Below are positions 1 through 8,869 of a DNA stretch of 64,000 nt, piece after piece. The notes beneath the pieces were generated by a model that saw only the letters and a program-made list of their open reading frames with translations, ran no database searches and was not told the DNA's origin. Origin of the DNA: an uncultured Caryophanales bacterium (GTDB lineage Bacteria; Bacillota_I; Bacilli_A; RFN20; CAG-826); the NCBI GenBank assembly GCA_905197045.1, contig CAJJXG010000002.1, forward strand, positions 1 to 64,000, read 5' to 3'. The translations under genes and the position numbers were made by a program. Within the stretch, counting starts at the first letter, position 1, and the number at the start of each line of letters is the position of its first letter.

Positions 1-27
1 TATGATATAATCCAGTTAACAAACATT

Positions 28-55
28 TAATGTCTAGGAAACTGGGTACCTCTCA
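28..55. repeat. 28-nt repeat, inverted copy of the hairpin arm at 55825-55852
   Basis: These 28 bases are the exact reverse complement of 55825-55852, the left arm plus loop of the large hairpin upstream of the TasA-like gene. Here the second arm is missing, so only half of the structure is kept. A T-rich stretch follows on the plus strand, as it does after the other copy. It lies downstream of ybaK (minus strand) and could be the end of a plus-strand unit that begins before the window. Confidence 0.75.
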
Positions 56-84
56 TTTTTCGCTTCTCTTTTTTATTTTGTAAT

Positions 85-570
85 TTAATTGAGATTTGCA
101 GGGTTTTTGCGCGTAATATCGGCAAAATTAGGATTAATTAAAGATGATAAATCGCTTAATTTTAACTTGATTTGAACTCCAACTTGTCCGCCACTTAGAT
201 AAATTTCACTAAAATTTAAACTAGTATTATCAATTGTGACTTTATAATCTTTTTTCATTCCAATAGGAGAACAACCTCCATGAATATAACCAGTTACCTT
301 TAATAAATCTTTAAAAGGAATCATTTCTAAACTTTTTTCATGTATAGAAGTAGCGGCCTTTTTAAGGTCTAGTTCCTGATTAACAGGAACTAGAAAGGCA
401 TAATATTCATTTGTTTTACTTTTTGTTATTAAAGTTTTAAAACAACGATTAGGATCTTCTTTTAAAATTCCAGCAATATCTGAGCCTGTTAAGCTTTGAT
501 CTTTAGCGTATTCAAAGACCTCATATTTAATTTTATGAGCGTCTAATATACGCATTGCGTTTGTTTTCAT
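85..570 (-). CDS. ybaK: YbaK/EbsC family Cys-tRNA(Pro) deacylase
   Basis: This 161-residue cytosolic protein belongs to the YbaK branch of the aminoacyl-tRNA editing superfamily, which hydrolyses Cys-tRNA(Pro) made in error by prolyl-tRNA synthetase. Diagnostic segments are FKTLI near residue 44, PVNQELDLKKAA near 62 (the lysine is the key YbaK residue), and the GYIHGGCSPIGMKK block near 94. The length is typical for a stand-alone YbaK. Its ATG overlaps the thrS stop codon (TAATG), so it is probably translated from the same T-box-controlled transcript, placing a second translation-quality gene behind a Thr sensor. The identification is firm; exact tRNA specificity cannot be read from sequence. 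Confidence 0.9.
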   Translation of the reverse strand: MKTNAMRILDAHKIKYEVFEYAKDQSLTGSDIAGILKEDPNRCFKTLITKSKTNEYYAFLVPVNQELDLKKAATSIHEKSLEMIPFKDLLKVTGYIHGGCSPIGMKKDYKVTIDNTSLNFSEIYLSGGQVGVQIKLKLSDLSSLINPNFADITRKNPANLN

Positions 571-2507
571 TATGAAAGTTTTAAATTTTTAGGATCAACA
601 AGAAGAGCTTTTGTTTTAATTTCTTCTTTAACCATCTTGATGAATTCTTCTAAAGAAACAGTAATTTGTTTTTCACTTCCATACTTTCTATAAGTGACAG
701 TTCCATTTTCCATTTCTTTATCACCAATAACTAAAGCATAAGGAACTTTTTTAATAACTGAATTTCTTAATCTATAACCAAGTTTTTCATTGCTATCATC
801 AAGTTCAACTCTAAAATCTTCTTCTCTTAATTGATTGACAAGATTTTTAGCGTAATCTCCTTGAACTTTTGAATTTACTGGAAGAACTTTAATTTGAAGT
901 GGTGCACACCAAATTGGGAAAGCTCCAGCAAAGTGTTCAGTAATGATACCAATAAATCTTTCAAAAGAACCTAAAATTGCTCTATGAAGCATAATTGGTC
1001 TTTCTTTTTCACCTTTTGAATTTATATAAGTGCAATCAAATCTTTCAGGAAGATTCATATCAAGTTGAATAGTGCCACATTGCCAAATTCTACCCATGCA
1101 ATCTTTAAGCTTAAAGTCGAGTTTTGGACCATAGAAAGCTCCATCGCCTGGGTTAATTTTAAATTCGTGGCCGCTTGCTTTACATGCATCAGCTAAAATT
1201 GCTTCACTTTCTGCCCAAATTGCATCATCGCCAATATAATCTTTTTCAGGTTTGGTAGATAAAACAATGGCGTAATCTAATCCAAAAACCGAATAAATCT
1301 TGTCGTAAAGACCTAATAATGTCTCAATTTCAGATTTTAATTGTTCACGAGTACAGAAAATATGAGCATCATCTTGAGTGAAACATCTAACTCTAAATAA
1401 TCCATTTAAAGCGCCGCTTGCTTCATGTCTATGGACAAGACCAAGTTCACCAAGTCTTAATGGTAAATCTTTATAGGAGTGGAGTTCGCTATTGTATACA
1501 AGAATTGCTCCAGGGCAATTCATTGGTTTAATTGCAAAATCTCTTTCATCGATTTTTGTGGTATACATGTTTTCTTTATAATGATCCCAGTGACCACTTG
1601 TTAACCAAAGTTCTTTAGAAAGAATGATTGGAGTTTTGATTAATTTATATCCGTATTGATCATGAATTTTATACCACCAGTTTTCAATTTGTCTTCTAAG
1701 CATTAAACCATTTGGTAAGAAGAATGGGAAACCTGGGCCAAATTCTGAAATCATAAATAAGCCAAGTTCTTTACCAATTTTTCTATGATCTCTCTTTTTA
1801 GCTTCTTCTTTTAATCTCTCTTTTTCTTCTAATTCTTCTTTTGTGAAACAAGCAAGACCATAAATTCTTGTTAATTGTTTATTTTCGCTATTTCCTCTCC
1901 AATAAGCACCAGCAATAGTATCTAATTTAAAATATTTAATAAAACCGGTTGAAGGGACGTGAGGACCAAGGCATAAATCAACATAGCTTCCTTGTCTATA
2001 GACGCTAATTTCATCGTCTTCACTAAGTTCGCTAATTAATTCTTCTTTGTATTCATCATCTTTAAAAATTTCTAAGGCTTTTTCTTTTGAAACATCTTCA
2101 CGAATTATATATTCATTTTTCTTAGATAATTCTTTCATTTTACTTTCGATTTTTCTTAAATCGTCTTCTTTTAAGACGTAACCATTTAAGTCAACATCAT
2201 AGTAAAATCCTTCTTCAATAGCAGGACCAACACCAAATTTAGCGCCTTTAAAAAGAAGTGAAATAGCTTCAGCCATAAGATGAGCAGCAGAATGATTTAA
2301 AATATGAAATGCTTCTGGACTCTCTTTTGTAATTAATTCAAATTTTCCATCTTCTTTAATTGGTCGATATAAATCGAAAAGTTTATCATTTAATTTGTAA
2401 GCAATTGAATTTTTAGCTAGTGATTCAGCAATGGATAAGGCAACATCGTGCCCGTTTTTACCATTTTCAATGCTAATTTTTTTACCATCTTTTAATATTA
2501 GTTCCAT
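570..2507 (-). CDS. thrS: threonyl-tRNA synthetase
   Basis: The 645-residue class II enzyme charges tRNA(Thr). An N-terminal TGS domain (about residues 1-60) precedes the editing domain with the HxxxH motif (H72, H76) and the CLGPH segment. The catalytic core carries MNCPGAILVY, the motif 2 region VHRHEASGAL and the FTQDDAHIFC segment; an anticodon-binding domain (PLQIKVLPV onwards) ends the protein. Length is normal. The ATG at 2507 has a GGGAGC Shine-Dalgarno. The gene sits directly behind a T-box leader and is followed with overlap by ybaK. Regulation by uncharged tRNA(Thr) is therefore expected. Confidence 0.97.
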   Translation of the reverse strand: MELILKDGKKISIENGKNGHDVALSIAESLAKNSIAYKLNDKLFDLYRPIKEDGKFELITKESPEAFHILNHSAAHLMAEAISLLFKGAKFGVGPAIEEGFYYDVDLNGYVLKEDDLRKIESKMKELSKKNEYIIREDVSKEKALEIFKDDEYKEELISELSEDDEISVYRQGSYVDLCLGPHVPSTGFIKYFKLDTIAGAYWRGNSENKQLTRIYGLACFTKEELEEKERLKEEAKKRDHRKIGKELGLFMISEFGPGFPFFLPNGLMLRRQIENWWYKIHDQYGYKLIKTPIILSKELWLTSGHWDHYKENMYTTKIDERDFAIKPMNCPGAILVYNSELHSYKDLPLRLGELGLVHRHEASGALNGLFRVRCFTQDDAHIFCTREQLKSEIETLLGLYDKIYSVFGLDYAIVLSTKPEKDYIGDDAIWAESEAILADACKASGHEFKINPGDGAFYGPKLDFKLKDCMGRIWQCGTIQLDMNLPERFDCTYINSKGEKERPIMLHRAILGSFERFIGIITEHFAGAFPIWCAPLQIKVLPVNSKVQGDYAKNLVNQLREEDFRVELDDSNEKLGYRLRNSVIKKVPYALVIGDKEMENGTVTYRKYGSEKQITVSLEEFIKMVKEEIKTKALLVDPKNLKLS

Positions 2508-2520
2508 AATTTTAGCTCCC

Positions 2521-2757
2521 TTATTAATAAAAAATGTCCTTAGCCTATAAGACTAAGGACGATTAGTATCGTGGTACCACCTTATTTATGAAAGAATTTT
2601 CATTTTCTTTCATCACTCAATTCTAACTTGTGTCGTAAGTTAACGTTAAGTTTCCTTAATTGCTCCAAAGTAGTTTTGTTATTCATCTTTTAGAAGCTTA
2701 CACCAATTTGCTTCATTCTCTAGAAAAGAGAGGGATAACAACATGTCTTTTTCAACG
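2521..2757 (-). promoter_or_regulatory. T-box riboswitch leader of thrS
   Basis: Read on the minus strand, the T-box sequence AAGGTGGTACCACG (2570-2583) is followed by a perfect 8-bp terminator stem GTCCTTAG/CTAAGGAC (2536-2543 with 2553-2560) and a U-run just before thrS. This antiterminator/terminator arrangement is diagnostic of tRNA-sensing T-box leaders. Purine-rich stem I sequence lies at about 2680-2740. An ACT triplet (Thr) at 2672-2674 in AAAACTACTTTGG is a plausible specifier codon, but I have not folded stem I, so that assignment is tentative. Confidence 0.92.
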
Positions 2758-2764
2758 CAAGAAA

Positions 2765-2793
2765 ATAATATAACTAATTAATTTTTTTGTAAA
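2765..2793 (-). promoter_or_regulatory. promoter of the thrS T-box transcript
   Basis: On the minus strand TTTACA (2788-2793) and TATTAT (2765-2770) are separated by 17 nt, a good vegetative sigma promoter directly upstream of the T-box leader. The -35 element touches the last codons of pyk, whose stop begins at 2796 on that strand. Confidence 0.7.
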
Positions 2794-4257
2794 CTATAAT
2801 AAGTCTCTTTCTTGAGGAATAGTTACAATTCTCATGAAGTTTGTACGTCCGCTTCCAGTTGGAGTGCCACCAGAAATCAAGATTTGATCACCAGGTTTAC
2901 AGCCAAAACGTTTAGCGTGAACGATTGCAACAACTTCCATATCTTCAATAAATTCAGGCATTCTCTTTGTTTTTAATAAAACTGAATTTACACCCCAATA
3001 AATAGCGTTTTGTCTAACGGTAGTTAGCTTATTAGAAATTGAAAGAATTGGACAGCATGGACGAGCCTTTGAAATTCTTCTTGAAGATCTTCCACTATCT
3101 GTATAAGAAACAATAAGTTTTGCTCCAATTAATTTTGCTGTATTACAAATTGCATTTGCAATAGCGTCATTGTTGTCTTTATTTGAGGTATCATAAGCTT
3201 CTTTTGCAAATGATTCATAATCTAAAGTTTTTTCCATAGTATGTGCAATTTTAGTTTGCATCATAACACTTTCGGCAGGGTAATCACCACTAGCAGATTC
3301 TCCAGAAAGCATAACGCAATCAGTTGATTCAGCAATAGCAGTAGCAACATCACTTACTTCAGCACGAGTAGGAATAGGAGATTTCATCATTGAGTCAAGC
3401 ATTTGAGTAGCAGTGATGACTGGTTTTCCCTTTCTTCTACACATATCAATAAGTTTCTTTTGAACGATTGGGACTTCTTCTTCAGGAATTTCAAGACCTA
3501 AATCGCCTCTTGCGACCATGATTCCATCACTTTCATTAACGATTTCTTCAAGACAATCCATTGCTTGATAGTTTTCAATTTTTGAAATAATTTTGATTTC
3601 TGGATGACCATGGGCGATTAAAATATCACGAATATCTTGAACATCTTTTGCACGGCGGACAAAAGAAGCACTAATAAAGTCAACTCCATTTTCGCAACCC
3701 CAAATTAAATCTTGTTCATCTTTTTTAGAGATGAATTGAAGTGAATTTAATTTAGCACCAGAGCAGTTAACGCCTTTTTTAGAACCGATTGCGTGTGTAT
3801 TTAAAGCTCTTGTAATAATTTCACGATTTTCAGCGTCTTTATCGATGACTTCTAAATCAAGTTTCCCATCATCAATTTTGATGTGAGCACCAATTTCAAC
3901 ATCATCATAAAGTTTATCGAAAGTGATTGAAATTTTTTCAGGAGTTCCAAGGACTTTTTTCATTGAAATCCTTGTAATTTGGCCTTTATTTATTTGAATT
4001 TTGTCACCTTGCATATCGTGACATCTGATTTCAGGACCTTTAGTGTCAAGCATTGTAGCAATATAAATGCCTTCTTTTTCAAGCTCTCTTGCTAACTTTA
4101 ATTTTTTAAGTTGCTCGTTATAATCACCATGAGAGAAATTCATTCTCATGACGTTCATACCATTGGCGATAAGTTTTCTTAACATTTCCATGTTGTCACT
4201 TGCTGGACCAATAGTACAAACAATTTTAGTCTTTTTAATCAAATTTGCGTTTTCCAT
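2794..4257 (-). CDS. pyk: pyruvate kinase
   Basis: This 487-residue enzyme converts phosphoenolpyruvate and ADP to pyruvate and ATP, the last step of glycolysis. Visible landmarks are KIVCTIGPAS at the start, the MRMNFSHG substrate region, MLDTKGPEIR, the IISKIEN block with the catalytic lysine, VARGDLGLEIP and ITATQMLDSM. The C-terminal allosteric domain is complete, but the extra PEP-utilizer domain of many Bacillus enzymes is absent. The ATG at 4257 follows an AAGGAA site. It is 10 nt downstream of pfkA, so the two irreversible steps of glycolysis are co-transcribed, a common arrangement in Firmicutes. Confidence 0.97.
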   Translation of the reverse strand: MENANLIKKTKIVCTIGPASDNMEMLRKLIANGMNVMRMNFSHGDYNEQLKKLKLARELEKEGIYIATMLDTKGPEIRCHDMQGDKIQINKGQITRISMKKVLGTPEKISITFDKLYDDVEIGAHIKIDDGKLDLEVIDKDAENREIITRALNTHAIGSKKGVNCSGAKLNSLQFISKKDEQDLIWGCENGVDFISASFVRRAKDVQDIRDILIAHGHPEIKIISKIENYQAMDCLEEIVNESDGIMVARGDLGLEIPEEEVPIVQKKLIDMCRRKGKPVITATQMLDSMMKSPIPTRAEVSDVATAIAESTDCVMLSGESASGDYPAESVMMQTKIAHTMEKTLDYESFAKEAYDTSNKDNNDAIANAICNTAKLIGAKLIVSYTDSGRSSRRISKARPCCPILSISNKLTTVRQNAIYWGVNSVLLKTKRMPEFIEDMEVVAIVHAKRFGCKPGDQILISGGTPTGSGRTNFMRIVTIPQERDLL

Positions 4258-4267
4258 ACTCTATTCC

Positions 4268-5227
4268 TTATTTAATTAAATCAAATGTCTTATATAAATC
4301 TTCGTGTTTGTTTCTCTTTAAATCGAAAGATTCAATAATGTCATAATAATGTAATTTGTTATTTACTAAGCCAACGCAAACTCCACCGATTCCTTGATCA
4401 AGGAGTTCAACAGCATATGAGCCCATTCTTACAGCATTGAATCTTTCCATAGCAGTAGGAGTTCCGCCTCTTTGAATATAACCTAAGATATCACTTCTAG
4501 TATCCCATCCAGTTTCAGCCATAATCTTTTTAGCTAAGGCATTAACATCAAGAAGTTTTTCAGCAACAAGAACTAAAACATGATCTTGACCAGCTGCTTT
4601 TTTGGCTTTTAATGTATCCATTAAATCTTTTTCATTATATGGCCTATCAATTGTGATTATATAATCAGCATTACATGCAATGCCTGCATATAAAGTTAAG
4701 TCAGGACAGTTATTACCCATAATTTCGACAACGCAGCATCTATTATGTGAAGACATTGTTTCGTTAATTTTATCAATTGCTGAGCAGATGTTATTTAAAG
4801 ATGTATCAAAACCAATTGTAAAATCACTACTTGCAATATCATTATCAATAGTTCCAGGAAGTCCAACGCAATTAATACCCATTTCAGTAAGGCGTTTTGC
4901 GCCCATATAACTTCCATCTCCACCAACAACAATTAAAGCTTCAATCCCTTCTTTCTTTAAATTGTTGACAGCTTCTTGTCTAACTTTTTCTTCTTTAAAC
5001 TCTGGGAGACGTTTTGTTTTAATGCATGTTCCACCATGAGCCATTTTATCTTCAGCAAAATCTGGTTTGACTTTAACAAAATTATTGTCAATTAAACCTT
5101 TATATCCGTCATAAACTACATACATTTCTTTTCCAAGTTTATATCCAGTTCTAATTGCTCCAACAAGAGCAGCATTCATACCAGGAGCATCGCCGCCACT
5201 TGTAAGAATTCCTATTTTCTTTACCAT
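4268..5227 (-). CDS. pfkA: ATP-dependent 6-phosphofructokinase
   Basis: The 319-residue enzyme phosphorylates fructose-6-phosphate, committing sugar to glycolysis. ILTSGGDAPGMNAA at the N terminus, VGGDGSYMGA for ATP binding, PGTIDNDI with the catalytic aspartate, and GYIQRGGTPTAMER near the C terminus define a bacterial PFK of normal size. The frame is open seven codons further upstream, but I choose the ATG at 5227 because AGGAGG sits nine bases before it and the protein then begins MVKKIGILTSGG as in the family. First gene of a pfkA-pyk unit divergent from dnaB. Confidence 0.96.
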   Translation of the reverse strand: MVKKIGILTSGGDAPGMNAALVGAIRTGYKLGKEMYVVYDGYKGLIDNNFVKVKPDFAEDKMAHGGTCIKTKRLPEFKEEKVRQEAVNNLKKEGIEALIVVGGDGSYMGAKRLTEMGINCVGLPGTIDNDIASSDFTIGFDTSLNNICSAIDKINETMSSHNRCCVVEIMGNNCPDLTLYAGIACNADYIITIDRPYNEKDLMDTLKAKKAAGQDHVLVLVAEKLLDVNALAKKIMAETGWDTRSDILGYIQRGGTPTAMERFNAVRMGSYAVELLDQGIGGVCVGLVNNKLHYYDIIESFDLKRNKHEDLYKTFDLIK

Positions 5228-5366
5228 TAGGTATAACCTCCTAAACACTTAAAAACATTATAGTGAAAATTACTATCAATTTCTATATTTAAACAAGTTA
5301 AATATAGGTTAAGTTTTAATCTTTAAATTGCGAGAAAATTTCATAACTTAGTTAATACTTTTAATG

Positions 5367-5372
5367 TATAAT
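5367..5372 (+). promoter_or_regulatory. -10 element for dnaB, apparently leaderless
   Basis: TATAAT ends seven bases before the ATG of dnaB at 5380, so transcription should start at or within a base of the start codon. No Shine-Dalgarno sequence can fit in between. A convincing -35 hexamer is not visible. Confidence 0.5.
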
Positions 5373-5379
5373 TTGAGGG

Positions 5380-6597
5380 ATGATTGATGTAAGTAGTGAA
5401 GTAAAACTTGTTAAGAATGGACTTTTAAATGTCGAGGGTGTTGAATACCTTTTTGATTTATATCTTCCTCTACTTGGGGAAGATGCTACTTTTCTATATC
5501 TATTTTTAGCAAATAAAGTTAAAAAAGAAGATCGTATTTTAAATTTTGGTGATTTAGTTAATGAATCTCAACTAAATTTACAGAAATTTTTGCTAGCCAA
5601 AAAATCACTTGAAAGTATCGGTTTAATTTCAACTTTTAAGAAAAATGATGAAGAAAAGTACATTCTTGTTATTTATGATGCATGCACTCCAAAAAAATTC
5701 TTTGAAAATTTAACTTTTAAAGGTTTATATGTTCAAAGTGTTGGAGAAGAAAAAGCTAATAAAATATTAAAAAAATATGAAATTAAGAAAGATTTTAAAG
5801 GCTACAATGATGTTTCGGCTAAAATCAACGATTCTTTTGTAATTAATTTTAATCCTAACTATTTAGATCTTGATAAAGGAATGGAGTTAACTGGTTTTAA
5901 TAAAAATACTCTTCAATATGATTTTAGCGAAGTTAAACTCAACAAGTATCTTAAGGAAAAAACTCAAATTAGAGTTGATGCGATAAGCGAAGAAGAGTTT
6001 GATCTAATTGTTAAGATTGCTACCCTCTATGGCTTAAAAGAAAATGATATTGGTGGATTAATTAATGAATGTTTTATTCCAGAAGAAGCAATAGGACACA
6101 AAATTAATTTTGAAAAACTAAAAAGATTAGCTAGAACCTATGTTAGAACTTATAAGGTATCTCAAAATAAGACTGATAAATTTACTTATATTAATTCAGA
6201 CTCTGATGCAGCAAACCTTATTAGAAGTTATGAAAACACTTCGCCTATAAAATTTTTAATGTCGAAACAAAAAGGTGTAGAAGTTAGTGATGCTGATAAA
6301 TCCATCATTGAAGAGTTAGCTGGAAATTATGGTTTTTCAAATGGTATTATTAACGCTCTTTTAGATTATGTGCTTAAAAATAAAGATGGCGAACTTTCTA
6401 GAAATTATATTTTAAAAATTGCTGCTACTTTGGTTAGAAAAGGCTGCCAAAATACCTTGGATTGTCTAAATTTGCTTAATAAGAAACCAACTACGAAGGT
6501 TATAAAAACGAAAGAAACACCTAAAGAAAAGCCTCAGCAAAAATCTAATATTATATCTTTAGAAGACTATGAAGACGTTGATGTAGACATTGATTAA
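5380..6597 (+). CDS. dnaB: replication initiation and membrane attachment protein DnaB (DnaD/DnaB family)
   Basis: The 405-residue protein matches the Firmicutes DnaB primosome protein, which works with DnaD and DnaI to load the replicative helicase (not to be confused with the E. coli helicase of the same name). An N-terminal winged-helix-like region covers about residues 1-110. A C-terminal DnaD-like domain around residues 285-370 carries PIKFLMSKQKGVEVSDADK and the following helices. A charged Lys/Thr/Pro tail ends the protein. It lies 14 nt before dnaI, the classical partner; the usual nrdR neighbour is missing. The start looks leaderless. Identification rests on domain pattern and gene order. 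Confidence 0.85.
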   Translation: MIDVSSEVKLVKNGLLNVEGVEYLFDLYLPLLGEDATFLYLFLANKVKKEDRILNFGDLVNESQLNLQKFLLAKKSLESIGLISTFKKNDEEKYILVIYDACTPKKFFENLTFKGLYVQSVGEEKANKILKKYEIKKDFKGYNDVSAKINDSFVINFNPNYLDLDKGMELTGFNKNTLQYDFSEVKLNKYLKEKTQIRVDAISEEEFDLIVKIATLYGLKENDIGGLINECFIPEEAIGHKINFEKLKRLARTYVRTYKVSQNKTDKFTYINSDSDAANLIRSYENTSPIKFLMSKQKGVEVSDADKSIIEELAGNYGFSNGIINALLDYVLKNKDGELSRNYILKIAATLVRKGCQNTLDCLNLLNKKPTTKVIKTKETPKEKPQQKSNIISLEDYEDVDVDID

Positions 6598-6611
6598 TAT
6601 TTGGAGCAATT

Positions 6612-7496
6612 ATGGAAAAAATTAAGAGCAATTTAAACATCTCAACAAATGATTTAAAAGAATACGCTAAAGAACTTTATAACCAAATTTTAAATGATGA
6701 ATTTTATCATGTTTTAGTAGAAGAAGGATGGAATCAAGAAGAAATCTTTAATAATGTTACAAAATTTAAAGAATACCTTGATGATATGCATAAAGCTCAA
6801 AACATTAAAACCTTTGAAGACTGTCTTAAATATAATATGACTCAACGCCTCATTTTAGTTAGAAATGGGAAATTTATTGATCGAGATTATGTCACTTTAT
6901 TGCCATTTAAAGAATATACAGAGTATTTAGAACGTTTTGTGGCTCGTGATTTTGGATCTTTACCAACGGATGCTGATTTAGATAAATGTATGAAAAAACT
7001 TAAAAACGGAATTCTTGGTGAATTCAAAAAGAATAAGTGGGTTTATTTATATGGCGTTCAAAGATCTGGAAGAAGTTATGCAGCCTTAGCTTTTCTGAAT
7101 TACATCTACAAAAAAAGAAAAGATAAAAAACCAACATTTGCATTTATTGATACCATTTATAGATTTAAATTTTTAAATGATTTGTATTTTAAAGATAGAA
7201 CATATTTTAATGAATTAATTAATTCTTATTCCGAAGTAGATTTTTTAGTGTTTGATAACTTTGGAAGCGAATTTAAAAATGAAATAATCCGCGACACAAT
7301 TCTTTATCCAATTATTAAAACTAGATTAACTAACTCAAAAGCAACCATCTTTACAAGCGATTTTTTATTAGATGAAGTGAAAGCTTTATATACTTTTACT
7401 AAACGGAATCATCCTGATTATATTAATGACCAACTTTTTGAAGCTTTAAATAAAGCAGTATCTCAACTTGAAGTTTCAAATATTCCTTTATATTAA
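6612..7496 (+). CDS. dnaI: primosomal helicase loader DnaI, with degenerate ATP-binding motifs
   Basis: This 294-residue protein has the DnaI layout: an N-terminal helical helicase-binding part (about 1-135) and a C-terminal AAA+ domain. It is adjacent to dnaB, which supports the name. The ATP site is altered. The Walker A motif reads GVQRSGRS (148-155) with Arg154 in place of the invariant lysine; Walker B reads LVFDNFG with Asn216 where Asp or Glu is expected; the sensor 1 region reads FTSDF with Asp250 instead of Asn. ATP hydrolysis may be weak or absent. The last nine bases overlap the convergent fpg-coaE gene. Confidence 0.85.
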   Translation: MEKIKSNLNISTNDLKEYAKELYNQILNDEFYHVLVEEGWNQEEIFNNVTKFKEYLDDMHKAQNIKTFEDCLKYNMTQRLILVRNGKFIDRDYVTLLPFKEYTEYLERFVARDFGSLPTDADLDKCMKKLKNGILGEFKKNKWVYLYGVQRSGRSYAALAFLNYIYKKRKDKKPTFAFIDTIYRFKFLNDLYFKDRTYFNELINSYSEVDFLVFDNFGSEFKNEIIRDTILYPIIKTRLTNSKATIFTSDFLLDEVKALYTFTKRNHPDYINDQLFEALNKAVSQLEVSNIPLY

Positions 7497-8867
7497 TGCT
7501 TCATCAACTTGTTTAAAAAGTGTTTTAAAATCACCAGTAGCTTTAATAATTTTTATTTTATCTGATTTAATATAACTATAATCTTTATTTAATGATTTAG
7601 ATGATTTAATATCGTCGTTTCTATTTTTTAAATTTTTGATTTGTTGTTCTTCCGAGATTTGAATAACTAAGATTTTTTTAAATAAATATTCGATATGAGC
7701 CTTAAAAAGGGTTGGAGCTTCGATAGCTATTTTTTCATTTTGAGCTAAGATTTGCAGTAATTTTTGTTCTAAAACTGGGTAAATATAATTTTCAACGCTC
7801 TTTTTTATCTCTGGATTATCAATCATTATTTGTCGTGTTTTATTGACTAAAGCAGGGTTATCAATATCAAAAGGGTGATGCAAGATTTTGCTAATTTTTG
7901 TTTTATGAAGTGAATCACGATAAAGTTCATGAACGAGCTCGTCGCAAGAATAAGTGTTATAGCCTTTTTCCTTTAGATAGTTAAGGATGGTTGATTTGCC
8001 ACTGCCTATAGGTCCTGTAATTCCAATTGCTTTTTCAAGTTCATGATTAATTTGACAATTTGGGCAAAAAGTAGTGCCTCTTCCACCAATAAAAATTTTA
8101 TGGAAAGTGGTCCCACAATTTGGGCATATTTCTCCAGCTCTTCCATAAGCAAGTAACTTTTCTTGAAATCTTCCATCTACACCTTCACTAGGGTGAAAAC
8201 TATGAATTGTAGATCCGCCTAAATTAATAGCTTTTTCAAGTGTTATTTTTGCATATTTTGCAATGTTATTGATGTCTTCCTTTGTAAGTTCATTTCCTTT
8301 TGTTAATGGATTTATTTTGCATTGATACAAAATTTCATCAGCATAAATATTACCAATTCCACATAAAATAGTTTGATCTAATAGCAATTCTTTAATAGCT
8401 TTCTTTTTATTAAATTTTTTATAAAGAAGAGGTAAGTCAGAATCTTGAACTTTATTTGCTTCAACACCAAGTTTAGCTATCATCGCTACATTTTGATAAT
8501 TATTTTCGTCGGTTAAATACATTAATCCGAACTTTCTTGTATCATCATAAGCTAAATAAGAACCATCAGTTAAATGAAATAAAGCTGATGTAGCTTTAAT
8601 TCGATGATTTTCTTCTTTAGTGTAACGATACTTTCCTTCCATTCTTAAATGAGAAATGATTACTAAATCATTACTTAGATGAAAGAAAAGAAATTTACCA
8701 TATCGCGATAAATATAAAAAGGTTTGACCTTTTAATTTTTCTTTAAATTCATTGATATTAGATTGAACTAGTCGATCATAAAAAACATCAACATATTCAA
8801 TTGTTTTCCCTTTTATTAAAGGTTCTAAAATATTTTTAACAGTTTCAACTTCAGGTAATTCAGGCAT
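7488..8867 (-). CDS. fused formamidopyrimidine-DNA glycosylase and dephospho-CoA kinase
   Basis: One uninterrupted 459-residue frame encodes two complete enzymes. Residues 1-272 are Fpg/MutM, which excises oxidised purines: it begins with the catalytic MPELPEVE and ends in a zinc finger with C248, C251, C268 and C271. Residues about 280-459 are CoaE, the last step of CoA synthesis, with P-loop GPIGSGKS (285-292) and CDELVHELYR. The linker is under ten residues. The two genes are ordinarily adjacent behind polA in Firmicutes, so this is a fusion of neighbours. It is the last gene of the ackA operon and converges on dnaI. Confidence 0.93.
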   Translation of the reverse strand: MPELPEVETVKNILEPLIKGKTIEYVDVFYDRLVQSNINEFKEKLKGQTFLYLSRYGKFLFFHLSNDLVIISHLRMEGKYRYTKEENHRIKATSALFHLTDGSYLAYDDTRKFGLMYLTDENNYQNVAMIAKLGVEANKVQDSDLPLLYKKFNKKKAIKELLLDQTILCGIGNIYADEILYQCKINPLTKGNELTKEDINNIAKYAKITLEKAINLGGSTIHSFHPSEGVDGRFQEKLLAYGRAGEICPNCGTTFHKIFIGGRGTTFCPNCQINHELEKAIGITGPIGSGKSTILNYLKEKGYNTYSCDELVHELYRDSLHKTKISKILHHPFDIDNPALVNKTRQIMIDNPEIKKSVENYIYPVLEQKLLQILAQNEKIAIEAPTLFKAHIEYLFKKILVIQISEEQQIKNLKNRNDDIKSSKSLNKDYSYIKSDKIKIIKATGDFKTLFKQVDEALI

Positions 8868-8869
8868 AC

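Noticed and set aside
4680..4910. Plus-strand open frame inside pfkA
   Set aside because: It is antisense to a highly conserved enzyme, lacks a ribosome site and matches no known family.
5240..5379. Replication origin near dnaB/dnaI
   Set aside because: No cluster of DnaA boxes, no dnaA or dnaN and no unwinding-element layout was seen in the pfkA-dnaB spacer.
7488..8867. Fpg-CoaE junction as a frameshift artefact joining two genes
   Set aside because: Both domains are complete, in one frame, with a short linker and motifs at normal distances. A missing stop codon cannot be fully excluded, so it is listed as a finding.
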